Shown: positions 26,721 to 39,558, counted from the first letter of the stretch. The stretch is 64,000 nucleotides of DNA from Pelecanus crispus (GCF_030463565.1 NC_134648.1:72866513-72930512); one strand, 5' to 3'. The notes: generated from the sequence alone by a model not told the origin. Numbers and translations are program-made.

Positions 26721-27592
26721 CAGGAGCAAGAAGCAAAGCAAGTTCATATGAACCCCAGTGCAGGGCCACAGCTGCATAAATGTTTCTTTTCTGCTTCTGA
26801 GGATTGACGATGAACATAAGTAAAACATATACTCAATGGTAGTTGTCTGCCCTGGGATGACTATTGCACCAAAAACCTACAGGTGTATTACAACTCATAT
26901 AAACCGACTGTCAATTTGCATTTCCAATGCAGGAAGGATGTGATATTTTCATGTTATGTCTGTACCTTCACAAGTGGCTTTTAACTATGGTAATTTGCTC
27001 TTCTGCAGAAATCTCTGACTGACCAGGCATTAAACCCAGCACCAGAGCATGGTTTGTCTAACCCTACTTGGCAAGATGCTCTGGTCCTCTCGCCTGTGTA
27101 TTGTCCCGGCGTGTCCAGGACACCACAAGCTTTTGCAGTATTTCACATCACCTTCACTTGTGGGCATGGGATGTTTTCGTCAATTTTCTGGGTATGAAAC
27201 TTCACTTCCTAGGTAAACCCCTGAGAGAATGAACTCTTGACTCTTGCAGAAAGAAACAATTATCGCGGCTGAACAATGACCATTTTGATTTGCCGCCTTA
27301 TCTCCCAAAACTCTCGGTAGAGAAACAGTCACCATCTTCACACCCTGTTGAAGCCAGCTCTGGCTTCACATTTTTGGGGCTTTTTCTTTTAAGATGTAGA
27401 GAGCTTAGTTGGTGTGAATAATGCTCCAGCTCCTTGGGAAAACTGTGCAAACAGATGAATCAAGCAGAAGTTCCTAGAAGTAGCAAAATGTGAATTTGCC
27501 CTGACTGTAAAAGGGGTATCTGCCCTTGGAGATACTCAGAAGTCAACTGGCCAGGGTCCTGATCTACCTCATTTAACTTTGCATCTGGCCTG

Positions 27593-27655
27593 CTTTGAGG
27601 AGGAGGCTGGGCCGGGTGACCTCCAGAAGTCCCTTCCAACCTAAATTACGCCTTG
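27593..27655 (+). mobile_element. Degraded older CR1 tail
   Basis: GGTGACCTCCAGAAGTCCC and TTCCAACCTAAATTA match the end of an older CR1 subfamily, in which a DNA-binding-like GACCTCCAGAGGTCCC palindrome precedes the tail. The tail itself is no longer recognisable. Confidence 0.6.
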
Positions 27656-28429
27656 AGACCATTAATTTAATATCTAGCCAAATGCCACTGACTGCAAAAA
27701 TCATAATAAAGCTACTTCACTTGCATTTTAAGAGATATTAAGTTAATCTGATAAGGAAGTAATTCATCATTTCCAAGCCCCATCTAGCAGAGTGAGGAGG
27801 AATACTTACACTGAGCTGGATAAGCCAGTGGAGATGGGCAACATGATGGCTCTTTCAGTTCAGCGCTAACAAATGCAAAATCATTAGGACCCTTGCAAAG
27901 CCCTTATTTATCTGTCTCACCCTGGGCTGGTCAAAGATGCCCTCACGGAGTGCCACAGTGACCTCCGCTAAACATCTTGCTTTTCAAGTCATCTAATGCC
28001 TTTACAATAAACTGGTCTTCTTCAGTACTAGCAACTTCTCTCCCCAAGGTAACTCCCCTGTGGTTCCTGAGCTGGCAGGTCTGGAAGGTGTTTGTACCTA
28101 TTGAGCCTTTACCCGGTCAGCAGGTCTGCAACAGGTTGGCCTCTCTCCGGGGCACTCTGCTTATCCCTACAGATGCTTCTCTCCCGTAAGCTGCATACAG
28201 GGCCAAACACCTTAGCACAAGCACCAAAGTTAGATACCTCAAATTTCTGCAACCACTACTGATCTGATGTCATTTCTCTGATGCCATCAATGCCCATATC
28301 ACATAGGACCTGTCAAAGACATACCCGCAGTGATGTCTAGCAGTGACCTCCCTCCGTCCCAAGACACCCCTGCTCAACACACACAGCCACCTTCCCTTTG
28401 GCCAGCTCCCTAACCAGCCACCAACAGAG
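27656..28429. other. Intergenic; possible continuation of an old LINE
   Basis: No gene seen. The segment lies on the 3' side of the antisense LINE relic that starts at 28430 and may include its degraded end, but I could not match it. Confidence 0.35.
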
Positions 28430-29115
28430 GTATTAATCCCCAGCATCTCTACCTTTGGTAATAATTTCCTGTGGGGAACAAAGTCAAATGCTTTACTTAA
28501 ATTAGATAGCCTGGATCTGCTGCATTTCCCTTATCTAAGAAACTGTTTTCATATAAAAAAAAAAAGATACAAAATGTCTCTGCTGCAATCTAACATTGAT
28601 AAAACCATGATGTAATTTATCCTGTCTACCCTTTGCTTTCACATCCTTAATTACTCTTTCCTTCAGAAAGTGTTTGGGGACTGAGCAGAATATTGAGTTC
28701 AAACCACCAATGCTGGAGTTCCCCAGGCCTCTTCACGTATACATGGGTTTTTAGTACAGCGTATGCTAAAACCACAAAGACCTGACTCTCAAGCTCTCAG
28801 TTCCTTGGCTAGCCTTGCTATTGATACTGACATTTTGTGGGTTTTGGGTTTCACTACTGAAGGTAGAGGATAGGCCCTTGGCTTGTTCACATGCAGCAGC
28901 TGGAGGTTTTCTTGCCGTTTGTATTGCGCAATTTCTGCTGCATCGCTTTCATTTCCCTAAAGTAGATGGAGGGTTCAGGCTCCTGGACACCCTTCTCCTC
29001 ACAGAACACAGAGGCAAATTCATTCAACATTTGGCCTTTTCTCAATTATCTCTAATCTTCATTCTATTTAGCCCTTTATATGTGCACAATCACATAACTT
29101 GTAACAGGCTGTTGG
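28430..29115 (-). mobile_element. Ancient CR1/L3-like LINE relic
   Basis: The minus strand at 28509-28468 reads LSNLSKAFDFVPHR, matching the reverse-transcriptase block D-x-SKAFD-x-VPH of CR1/L3/L2-type LINEs. The expected D before SKAFD region is replaced (LSN for LDF). Farther upstream on the same strand, 28680-28600 reads like the VIKDVKAKG...LHHGF block seen before that motif. Antisense phrases near 28990-29070 (GAGGCAAATTCATTCAACAT) match the linker region of old amniote CR1 copies. Many stops and an A11 insertion make it a fossil. Confidence 0.55.
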
Positions 29116-31702
29116 CCATTCTCATTTTCCTCTGAGGCAAAACTTACCTTTCCAGACATCCCCTGTCCTGTTCACTGGGAAGTCTTTGCTCATTCTCAGT
29201 ATCTTCTCTGATGTTTCTGCATGACCAGGAAAGTCTGTGGCTTTACCCAGCTAGTGGTGGTGTGTGTGTTTTATCTCCTGGTGGGAATATGGAGCTTGCA
29301 GTACCTCTCGCCTCCTCCACGTTTGCATGACTGAGCAATCTTCATGATCCCCAAGTTTCTCTATTAACTGTGTCAGCTGGGGAAATGCTAATGGGGTTAA
29401 GATGGACTGTAAAAGTCCTCTGCTTAACATGAGAGAAAGCACAAGTAAAACGCTAGACCACACATGGAAAATAACACAGGCAAAATTTGCAAGCTGCTGT
29501 GTGTGACTCGTCTATATACAGTAGTGATTATTTTATGTAAAGGAGGAATTAGTGCGGGAAAAAATTACAAAGAAAGAATGAGGACTTTGCAAACCTCCTC
29601 TGTTCACAATTAAGTTGGTTTTCCTCACGCTGGAGACAAACAGCAAGGAACATAATAAGCCTGTGCAAACTAATGAGCGGTCTACAGAAGGCAGGACTGG
29701 GAGCCCTCCTCTCCCTGTCCTGTGCTACAGGATGAGGGACACTTCATGGAAATGAAAAGGTAGAAAAGTCTACGTTGATACAAGGCTTTAGCACAGAATT
29801 AGACTGTCTAATTAATTGCCAATAAATGTTATAGAAACTGAAAGGATTAACAGGTTTCAAGAAAGGACTGGAAGCTGATATAAACATTATGGCAGCAGAG
29901 TAGAATTAAATCACGTGCTTGTGGATGACTGTATATATTTATGTGTATTCAATGTATATACGTGTTGATGTGTGTTTATATATGTACAGAGATATACTCA
30001 CCCTGCTTTGTAGACATAAATATACAAATATCTATGCATATAAATACTTACGTAAATGGTGATTCAAGACTATAAATCAGCATTAATGAATGACCTTGGG
30101 CTAGCACAGAACTCTGGTTGGCATTTAGATATTCTTCTTCACCAGATGTGCAAACTGAAGGAGAGACAAACAAGGGCTCCAAAAGGAGCTGCAAACGGGC
30201 TGTTTGTGCCTGCTGACTGCTATTACCACTGAGGTCCTTCCTACTTCCAAACCATAAATGGCCTTAAAAAGGCATTGACTGTCTATCCAGAGCCTGTCAA
30301 AAGGAGTGGAAGGACACCCACCAGCCAGGCCTTGGATCACACCCACAGGATGTTTCTGTTTCTTAGTGCAAGGTAGGTAACAGTAGCTATCTGCAAAGGA
30401 AAAAAAATGACTGAGAACATCAAACAAGTGAGACACCTCTTCTGCTCTCACCAAATATCACTGTGCTGCAGATGCACCCTCATGTAGATGAAGGGTTATT
30501 TTCCCTCCTTTCCGCTTCCATAAAGAAAAAAGGAAGAAAACTGTAAGAGCTGTAATCCTTGAATAGGCACAGAGTTTGCTTTACATAAGGAGATGCACAA
30601 ATTCAGTCATTCTGGCATCTCCAAACCTCACTGGTGCTGGAGAGGCTCAGCAGGACCTGCTGGCTTCAGACCCGTTCACCGTGAGCACAGGGACACCTCT
30701 GCATCAGCCAGCTGCATCAGTGGATGCTCAACATCAAACATCAGCCCTACAATGAGCTTCTGTCTCTTAAAAACGCTGGATGAGCTCATTCCAGGGCCAT
30801 TTAGTGGACATAGGACATCCTGGGCACTGCTGTAAAGCTCCCACTGTTCCTACTGAAGGTGCTGGCCATATTTATAGGACTGAAAAGGCCTAAGAAAAAT
30901 GATTACACTTAGATTAGGACTAAGAAAATGGGTCTGAGAAGGCGAGGAAAGCAAATGCCCAACTGCTGTTCCAGGACCGGGGGTCTCATCTGGTCTCTTG
31001 AAGGCTCAGCAGCGCCGTGCAGCTTTCTCAAAACTCACCACCCAACTATGGGATTAATTCTAATAATTAAATATTAACTCTGGTTAAACCAAAGAGATTC
31101 CACAGAGATTATTTCATATTTCAAGGTAAATATCATCTCAGTTTATGAGCACACTATCTATGGTAATTAGGAAAGCTAGTTGTTTCTGTAATTTGAAGTT
31201 ATATTCAGTATGACCTCTTAAGCTGATGCCATTATATTCACCAAAAATTTCCACAATGAATTTCACTTTGCCTAGTTAAAGGCTTTTTTTTTTTTTTTTT
31301 TTTTTTAAGGAGGAAAAGTTTAAATGAAAGAAAAAAAACCCCTAAGTCTACAAGTATGATCCTGATCCTCTGTTTGCCTGCTTCCCTGCTCTGGAGTCTC
31401 TAAGCTCCTTCGTTCCTGGTAGTCCTAAAGGTCTCCCATGCATAAAGGTCTTCTCCTGTGCATGTACAAAGGTATCTCAGTTCTCAACAAGGCAGAGCAG
31501 ACCACCTCACACCTAAGACATGGCCTTGTTGAGACAAGTCCCAAAAGACTGGCCACCTCCCTGTGGGGTTTCTCTGGTGGAGGGCAGTTAAGACACCCAA
31601 GTATGTTGGTTTCTGCTTGCTCCCCATCTTCAGCTTTGCACCATGACATGTCCCCAGCCACAGTAACCTGCCCGCCTGCTCCATGCCGTTGCCGATTCTG
31701 TG
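29116..31702. other. Intergenic, AT-rich
   Basis: No gene seen. A TA/TG-rich low-complexity patch occurs at 29930-30060. AT-rich DNA near 29800 and 31050-31270 contains TAATTA-type motifs. Confidence 0.5.
31284..31306. repeat. T23 homopolymer
   Basis: A run of 23 T lies in AT-rich unique DNA. No retroposon body was recognised next to it. Its length is subject to sequencing error. Confidence 0.8.
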
Positions 31703-31960
31703 TCATAGAATCATAGAATCACAGACTGGTTTGGGTTGGAAGGGACCTTTAGAGGCCACCCAGCCCAACCCCCTGCAGTGAGCAGGGACATCTCCAACCA
31801 GATCAGGGTGCTCAGAGCCCCGTCCAACCTGACCAGGAATGTTTCCAGGGATGGGGCCTCCACTGCCTCTCCGGGCAACCTGTTCCAGTGCTTGACCACC
31901 CTCATTGTAAAAAATTTCTTTCTTATGTCTAGTCTAAATCTATTCTTCTTTAGTTGTCCC
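31703..31960 (-). mobile_element. CR1 fragment, second subfamily
   Basis: On the minus strand it reads [31 protein letters not shown], then the second-subfamily 3' UTR, and ends at 31703 with CTATGATTCTATGA. The reading frame over this stretch is still open, suggesting moderate age. Confidence 0.88.
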
Positions 31961-34170
31961 ACTGTGCCTGTCTCAGGTAACCCCATATTTGCACTCATTG
32001 TCTGAGCCAAACTCATGAGGTCTTTGGTTCCACACTGACATACGTGGTTAAATGCTTCAGATTGCTTTAAAACTGCAACTGGAAAGCAAATTCTGGGTTG
32101 GGGTTATTAAACATATAGCCTGTTTTCTGCTTACTGTATTTTAATCTCAGATGTAGCCATGTAGCTGCCTGAGGCCAACCAAAGGTACAACTTTTGGTAA
32201 ACTGTTTAATGTTCTGAGCTTATTCCTTCTCCCTGTTGGGAAAGAGGAGAACAAGCGCCTCTTATCATATTTGTATAATTAAAGCAAAAAAAAAAAAAAA
32301 AAATCACAACCTCCACCCTCACTCACAACAGGGAATTCACGAGTGCAGAATGCAGTCAAATACAATTATTTATCAGTCCTAGCCTGAGAATAGCTTTTAT
32401 GAAAATCCTTTATTATTCTTTCAAAGTCAGACAAGGCAAAACTATCCTATGGCTAAGTCATTCTGTCCTTCAATACCTCTCTTACTGTTTCATCCTTATA
32501 TGTATTTTCATTAACATATTTTGCCCAGTTTTCTGGGCATTAGTGGTTGGGGTTATTTTTGGTTTTGCTTCCAAGCATTTCGACTTAGGTGTGAAGGAGG
32601 GCACTCAGCCTTTGCTCTGCTCATAGAGCTGTAACTGTGGGAGCAGTTTTTCCATCCTGTTGATGGCGAGATGGTGCTGTCAAATAAGATATGGACTACA
32701 AGGCCAAATTCTGAGCTTCATTGCATAGGGAAAACCATCCCTATTGCATTTTTTCTTCATCAAGAAAGGCCCCACAAGCAGTAACACAAGAGAACTCACA
32801 TACTCTATAGAATTTCTTCCTGTTGTCTCTATGTGACGCAGTCACATTTGATATTTTGGTTTCAGCAGAAGAAGCTGCGATACAGCACTGCCATTATCAC
32901 CCATCGGAGACCTGCATTGTACCCAGAAGAGAGAAATGGAGACATTCATATTCATTTCTGGGAGAGTGAAACTGCAACCTTGTTATGTGACTCATTGTGG
33001 GCCTTCCCACATGGTGTGGCACTAAAAGTGGTACCTGAACTAATCGCACTCTTTGCTGTTGATTTGCTTTTCAAAATACTGATGTGTTAGTCTAAAGGAA
33101 TAAGAAAGACTTTTGTTGGAAGATGTAATATTTCAGGATTGAAAATGTGCTCATACTGAAGACTTCTCTATGTTTTCTACCTGTACCCATCAAGCCAATT
33201 AAAAGTGCTACCTCTCTGTGCAGACTTGACCTCACTAGTGTATGTAAAGTCTGAGAAGGAATTCAAGATATTCTGAAATAACAGTAAAGGCTGCATAATG
33301 AAATAAGGATAGCAAGCTATGAGCCCTTTTCCTCTGAAAGTTGGCTGAAATCCTAAATTAAACCCTTTCATCCCAGCAACTGGTTTGAAACTCCTAGTTC
33401 AAACTGAAAATAGTCAAAACCATCTCTTGAGGAATGGAGAGTTGACCTGTCTGAAACCTGATCTACAGTGCATATCTTTAAAAGTTCCAGTAAACCTCAC
33501 AAAATTATTGTATGGTAGACTTTTTTTTCTTTCTACTACCACATGTGCACTTCAATAGAAAAACACTCTTTATTTTTCTGTTTTATGAATAATACAGAAA
33601 TACATAAATAATAGATATGTTATTTATAAGATGGCCAAATATGTATTCCCCTCAAAATGCATGAGTTTGAATGGAATGTCAAACAGATTACTGGATGAAT
33701 ATTTGATATTTTAATTTATTGGGCAATTTCTTACAAGAATAGCTGAAGTCCTCAATTAGACTTCATACCCCTGGTCCTCCATCACATCTGCCACCAATTC
33801 ATGCCACGTTCCTTCCACGCCTATGAACCTGCCTCTCAAGAAAGATTGGTCATTGCAAGAGCAGTCAAAAACTACCTTTGTGCTGACACTGAGACTGTCA
33901 GCTGTGGGCTGTCCCTCAGCATAGATCAAAACAGTCTTTGGGACGCTCTAAGTTGCCCCAGGACTTGATGTCTCTTCTTTCTGGGATGCAAATACATCTC
34001 CTCACAGCAGATGTCTGAGAGCAGATGAGCTTTTGCACAGCAGCAGGCAAAGACCCCCAGCCAGGAGCTAAAATGAGGGTCCAACACAGCCTCAAATTAT
34101 GCAGCAACAGCTTCAGCCGTGGAATGACAAGCTTTTGCACAAGCTGAAACCTCCCACCTGAAAGACATAG
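31961..34170. other. Intergenic, AT-rich
   Basis: No gene or recent repeat seen. It includes an A18 run at about 32286-32303 and AT-rich DNA at 33500-33740. Confidence 0.5.
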
Positions 34171-34175
34171 GCACT

Positions 34176-35236
34176 TGTGGTGGGTTGACCCTGGCTGGAT
34201 GCCAGATGCCCACCAAAGCCCCTCGATCGCTCCCCTCCTCAGCTGGACAGGGGAGAGAAAATATAACAAAAAACCTCGTGGGTTGAGATAAGGACAGGGA
34301 GATTACTCAGCAATTACCATCACGTGCAAAACAGACTCGACTTGGGGAAAATCAGTTTAATTTATGACGAATCAAAACTGAGAAGGAGAGAGGAGTGAGA
34401 ACATGTGTAGGGTAATGAGAAATAAAACCAAATCTTAAAACACCTTCTCCCACCCCTCCCTTCTTCCCGGGCTCAACTTCACTCCCAATTTTCTCTCCCT
34501 CCTCCCCCCGAGTGGGGCAGGGGGATGGGGAATGGGGGTTGGGGTCAGTTCATCACACGCTGTCTCTGCCGCTCCTTCCTCTTCAGGGGAGGACTCCTCA
34601 CCCTCCTCCCCTGCTCCAGCGTGGGTCCCTTCCCCGGGTGCAGCCCCTCAGGAGCAGCCTGCTCCAGCGTGGGTCCCCCGCGGGGTCCCCAGCCCTGCCA
34701 CCAACCCTGCCCCAGCCTGGGCTCCTCTCCCCACGGGGCCACAGCTCCTGCCAGGAGCCTGCTCCAGCACGGGCTTCCCCCGGGGTCCCAGCCTTCTCCG
34801 GGCACATCCCCTGCTCCGGTTGGGCTTCTCCCCAGGTGCAGGGGGATCTCTGCTCCCCAGGGGCCTCCATGGGTGCAGGGGCACAGCTGCCTCACCATGG
34901 GCTGCACCAGGGGTGCAGGGGAATCTCTGCTCCACGCCTGGAGCATCTCCTGCCCTCCTGCACTGACCTGGGGGTCTGCAAAGTCGTTCCTCTCATTTAT
35001 TCTCACTCCGCTCTCCGGCTGCACTTGCGCAGGGTTTTTTTCCTCAGATTCTTAAATACATTATCCCAGAGGTGCTACCACCATCGCTGATGGCTTGGCC
35101 TTGGCCAGCGGCGGGTCCATCTTGGAGCCGGCTGGTGTTGGCTCTATCGGATGTAGGGGAAGCTTCCAGCAGCTTCACACAGAAGCCACCCCTGCAGCCC
35201 CCCGCTACCAAAACCTTGCCACGCAAACCCAATACA
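34176..35236 (-). mobile_element. 1.06-kb solo LTR of a second avian ERV family
   Basis: Read on the minus strand it starts TGTATTGGGTTTGCGTGGC and ends GGTCAACCCACCACA. GCACT is repeated at 34171-34175 and 35237-35241, a perfect 5-bp TSD suggesting an ERVL-like integrase. The middle (34600-34960) holds imperfect GC-rich repeats around CTGCTCCAGCGTGGGTCCC, which open long frames in several phases (up to 192 codons) that are not real genes. I recognise the family as common in Neoaves from memory, but cannot give its database name. No internal coding region is present. Confidence 0.85.
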
Positions 35237-35241
35237 GCACT

Positions 35242-38096
35242 GCAGGCAGCAGGGCCAGACCTCAGCACTGCAGGGTGGTGGGAGCCTAGTGGAGCCCTGG
35301 TCCCACCTCCTTGCTTAGCTGAAATTAGTGGGGCTCTTGCTCTGAGGGAGCGTGATGCAAGCAGTGTTGCAATGCTGCTATATGGACAAAAGGCTCATGT
35401 TCACTTCAGGTCCCCTCTATTGCTGCTCCTGCACACCCAGGGACCAGTCAAAAAGCAGAACAAGTCCTGGAAACCCCACAGCAATGATTAAAGACACAGG
35501 GGAAACAACCATGTGGAAAGAAATTAAAGGCACTAATGCTCTTGAGCTGTCTAAAAATTTATTTAATTACTTTTTCAATCATATTGAGAATAGTGCACAT
35601 TTTTTCTCAGCCGTGCTGTTCTGACTTTTCAACAAAATGAAAAAATAAATTTGACTCAAGCAGGAGATAAACAACAGTCACCAGGGTTTCTGCAGGGGAT
35701 GTATCCCTGCTCCTGTCACTGGCTTTCTGCTCTTCCCACGGGAGAAGTGGTAAAGTAAGGCAGAGAAAAAGATGCTCCAAATGGAGCAACTTCATGCCAC
35801 TTCCACCCAAGTTGAACAGAAATAGGTTCGTGGTTCAGCTCAGATCACTTCCATTTTTCAGCCCACCTTGCTAAGCAGTTTGCAAAGATGAAAAAGAGAC
35901 ATTAGAGAATGACAGAAAGGGAAGAAAAGTCTGACTCACCTGAAGCAGGAATAGAAAAGCATCTTTTCTGAAAACAGATGAAAAAGGAGTAATTTTTGTC
36001 TTGAATCCACCTGCAAAACTCATTCTCATTGCCGTCAGCTATTATTGAGGTGAACAGCCTTTTACTGTTAAAATTATTAGACAGGTGCGTGAAGTACCTA
36101 ATAAACTGGATATAAATTAAAAGACAGATTTTTCAGAAAACTTAGTGCATATTAGACAATTACAACCCTTTTCAAAAGCCAGGAGACATTTCCATTGATT
36201 TCACCTAGACAGTACCTCTAAGAGCATCTAGTCCCAAATTCCGCTCTATTTTAGTCTCAAGTTCTTTTCATTGGCCTGATTAAGGAAAAATAATTAGATT
36301 CACACAGCACAGAAGAGCTTTGCAATGCCTGACATTAGTTCCTGTTGAACAAGAGCCTGTCCAGGAGCTGTACATCACACCTACTGCAGCATTCCCTGTG
36401 CATACAGGAAAACACCTATAGGTGCAGGTACGTTATGTTTTCAAAACCACATTGGCCACCAAAGCACCGCAGCTGCATTTATTGCACCTTAGGAGGTGTA
36501 ACATAACCCAAGCAGACATATTCAAGGAGCTCCACCCCAAGGGCTTGGTTGGGGCAGATGGATAAGTCACTCCCACCTACTCCAGGCTGGCACAGACCGT
36601 TCCATATTAACCTTTGCACAAACCCCACTACTCCAGATGCTGCACGTTCCCCTACCATCTACAGTAAGTGTTTTAAAGGTCTTAAAAATCAACCAGTGTC
36701 CTTTGTCACACGTGTCTGGGGAAGCCTGGCTCCTCTCAGTACTCTGGATCCAGCCGAATGGGTTCCCAAGGGAAAGGGTTATTATCACCGCTACATTTTG
36801 GAAAAAAACTGAAACATTGCCTAAAATTGCTTTCCAAAGCAGAGCAACATCCACACTGTGTGGTCCTCCACATGAACCTCCTGGGGTGACGGCAAAGGCT
36901 TCCGTACGCTCAGAGGCACTGTGCAGCATTGCGTGCCACCGAGCATCATTGTCCTTGTCTGGCAAAGAGCGATGTCCTTGTCTGGTGTCAAGAGTGGTGC
37001 TGAGACCTCTGACAGACGGCTGGCAAAGCTGTCCCATGGAGTGGTCACCCAGAAAGCACACAGTGATCCGCTGCCACCACCAAGTGCGGGATTCAGTCCA
37101 TGAAGCAAAGGGATTTCTTCCACTGTGCAGGCATCCGTAAGGTAGTTTTCTAGTCTGTGGAGTACCTGTCACTGTGAAGAAGTGACCCTTTGGGCTAAAG
37201 AGAGGGGATTGCTCCAACCTGTTTGTTGGAACCTGATCAGAAGGTCACAGTCAGTGAAGATATCACCATGTGGGAAAATACCCAGTCTAAACTTTCCTTG
37301 CCTCCTGTGTTACCCCTAACCAGCCTCCAGAATCATGCTCTTACCCCTCTGTTAGTGCCATGAGTCCAGGGACACCATGGACCTAAAAGTGACTAGGTAG
37401 AAACTAGCAAGACCCAATTGCGAGTCTCTCACTGCAGCTCTGGTGAAGGTGCTCCTTGGACTTGTCCCATGGCAGGAGGGGGTCTGGCAGGTCCTGGAGC
37501 AAGTACTGGGCTCCTCCAAGCTAACAACCTTGGCATCACTTGCAGCCACGCTGATCTAACCTCTCCTACAGAAAAACAACCTCTAAAGCACCTGATGATG
37601 AAGACATAGCTGTCAAACGTGGTGGGTGCTTGGGCACTGTCTCAGTGCTGGCTAGCATGAAAATGTAGTAGACTTCATCCAGGTGCCTGTGTGAGTTTTT
37701 TTTAATCCACTATGTACAAGGCCTAGGTTGGATGAATGATTGGGATGCAGAAGTTGAACCCTGAATCCATCACTTGAAGCTCCATGAAAGTCTTTGTGGC
37801 AGTTTGTGGCAGCAGTTAGGGGCTGACTGAGGCAAGATATGAATGGTGATGACAAAAGAGTCTTTGTCAGTTCATCAGTGAGAGCTTTTGGTGAAAGTCA
37901 CACCCCAAAAGGGAATTATCTCCATTTATCAACATTTAGAAGAGGTTAATAGCTCCTCTTATTGGGTGGGGATGCAAGCAAGCTCATTTCTGGAATCAGA
38001 GAATGAGAAGGCATCCAGTTTCTCAGAAGATGTGCTCTAAGATGAGAAACCATCTGTCCACTGCATTTGTACAGCCCCGAGCACGTGGGAGCAGTA
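35242..38096. other. Intergenic; no gene seen
   Basis: Unique DNA. The 216-codon minus frame at 36567-37217 has no motif I recognise, overlaps a 167-codon plus frame and looks like chance. A short tandem around TGTCCTTGTCTGG occurs at 36950-36984. Confidence 0.5.
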
Positions 38097-39222
38097 TCAT
38101 AGAATAGAATCATAGAATCGTTTAGGTTGGAAAAGACCTTTAAGATCATCCAGTCCAACCATTAACCTACACTACCAAGTCTACTCTAAGCCAATCAAGG
38201 GTAGATCAGACTGAATCATGTCCCAAAGTGCCACATCTACCCGTTTTTTGAACACTTCCAGGGATGGGGACTCCACCACCTCTCTGGGCAGCCTGGTCCA
38301 ATGCTTGACCACCCTTTCCGTGAAGAAATTTTTCCTAATTTCCAACCTAAACCTCCCCTGGCGCAGCTTGAGCCCATTTCCTCTCGTCCTATCACTAACT
38401 ACATGGGAGAAGAGCCCAACACCCCCCTCCCTGCCCCCTCCTGTCAGGCAGTTGTAGAGAGCGATGAGGTCTCCCCTCAGCCTCCTCTTCTCCGGGCTGA
38501 ACACCCCCAGCTCCCTCAGCCGCTCCCCACCAGCCCTGTGCTCCAGACCCTGCCCCAGCTCCGCTGCCCTTCTCTGGACACGCTCCAGCACCCCAATGTC
38601 CTTCTTGTGCTGAGGGGCCCAAAACTGGACACAGCATTCCAGGTGCGGCCCCACCAGCGCCGAGTACAGGGGCACAATCACCTCCCTGCTCCTGCTGGCC
38701 ACACTATTCCTGACACAAGCCAGGATGCTGTTGGCCTTCTTGGCCACCTGGGCACACTGCTGGCTCATGTTCAGCCGCTGTCGACCAACACCCCCAGGTC
38801 CTTTTCGGCCAGGCAGCTTGCCAGCCACTCTTCCCCAAGCCTGCAGCGCTGCATGGGGTTGTTGTGACCGAAGTGCAGGACCCGGCACTCGGCCTTGCCG
38901 ACCCTCACACAGTTGGCCTCGGCCCATCAGTCCAGCCTGGCCAGGTCCCTCTGCAGGGCCATCCTACCCTCCAGCACATCGACGCTCCCACCCAGTTTGG
39001 TGTCATCTGCAAACTTACTGAGGGTGCACTCAATCCCCTCATCCAGATCCTTGATAAAGATATTAAACAAGGCTGGCCCCAAAACAGAGCCCTGGGGAAC
39101 ACTGCTCGTGACCGGCCGCCAACTGGACTTAACTCCATTTACAACTACTCTCTGGGCTCGGCCAGAGACAAGCTCCTGCTTAGGAGTGAACACAACCTCT
39201 TGTGCTCCACCTCTCCCGGCCA
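38097..39222 (-). mobile_element. Longest CR1 copy: reverse transcriptase C-terminus and 3' UTR
   Basis: The minus strand encodes the back half of ORF2. The first part (39223-38930) has [15 protein letters not shown] and the catalytic FADD box at 39013-39002, then reaches a TGA where the usual frame would go on. The next part (38924-38181) is in another frame and includes [49 protein letters not shown] and [19 protein letters not shown] before the 3' UTR and tail. One frameshift or stop thus breaks it and the 5' half is missing, so it is dead. It is the best-preserved LINE in the window. Confidence 0.93.
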
Positions 39223-39533
39223 TCTTCAGTTGGCACCAACATATGGATGGGAAATAAAGTCATTTAAAGTCATTGCATCTCCTAGGCTTTTTTCTCCTTT
39301 CAAGCTTGCCATGCTAATTTCTAGCCTCATGTGCCAGCCATGAATCTTAGCTTAAAATCAAAGCATTTCCAAGCAGACTTTCTCAGGAGAGCCTCTGACA
39401 GAGCCGAAGCCATGTTTACTACCAGAAGGAGACTTCTGGGGCAACAAAGTGCATTGCACAGTTGTTGAAAGCCTGTTTCTCTGGGGTTTCTTAGTGTTAA
39501 TCAAGGCAGGCACGGGTGTTCAGTCTGAGAGTC

Positions 39534-39558
39534 AAAAAAAAAAAAAAAAAAAAAAAAA
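39534..39558. repeat. A25 homopolymer
   Basis: A run of 25 A follows GAGAGTC. CR1 does not use poly(A) tails and I see no processed pseudogene upstream, so its origin is unknown. Confidence 0.8.

Larger units (their letters stand above)
21100..27592. other. Intergenic; no gene seen
   Basis: Unique DNA with a 17-bp tandem (TAAATGAACCAAGTTTC twice, 23991-24024) and the SINE relic at 26529. A GC-richer part (23.3-25.5 kb) opens frames of up to 187 codons with no recognisable domain. Confidence 0.5.

Noticed and set aside
34512..35090. Frames of 144-192 codons on the plus strand and 159 on the minus strand
   Set aside because: They lie wholly inside the GC-rich repeats of a solo LTR and do not resemble retroviral proteins.
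36567..37217. A 216-codon minus frame as a possible gene
   Set aside because: It has no recognised motif, overlaps an equally long plus frame and has no promoter or splice pattern.
38181..38927. A 248-codon gene on the minus strand
   Set aside because: It is the C-terminal part of CR1 ORF2, broken from its RT core by a frame change.
39534..39558. Poly(A) run as the tail of a processed pseudogene
   Set aside because: No cDNA-like sequence, polyadenylation signal or target-site duplication was found around it.
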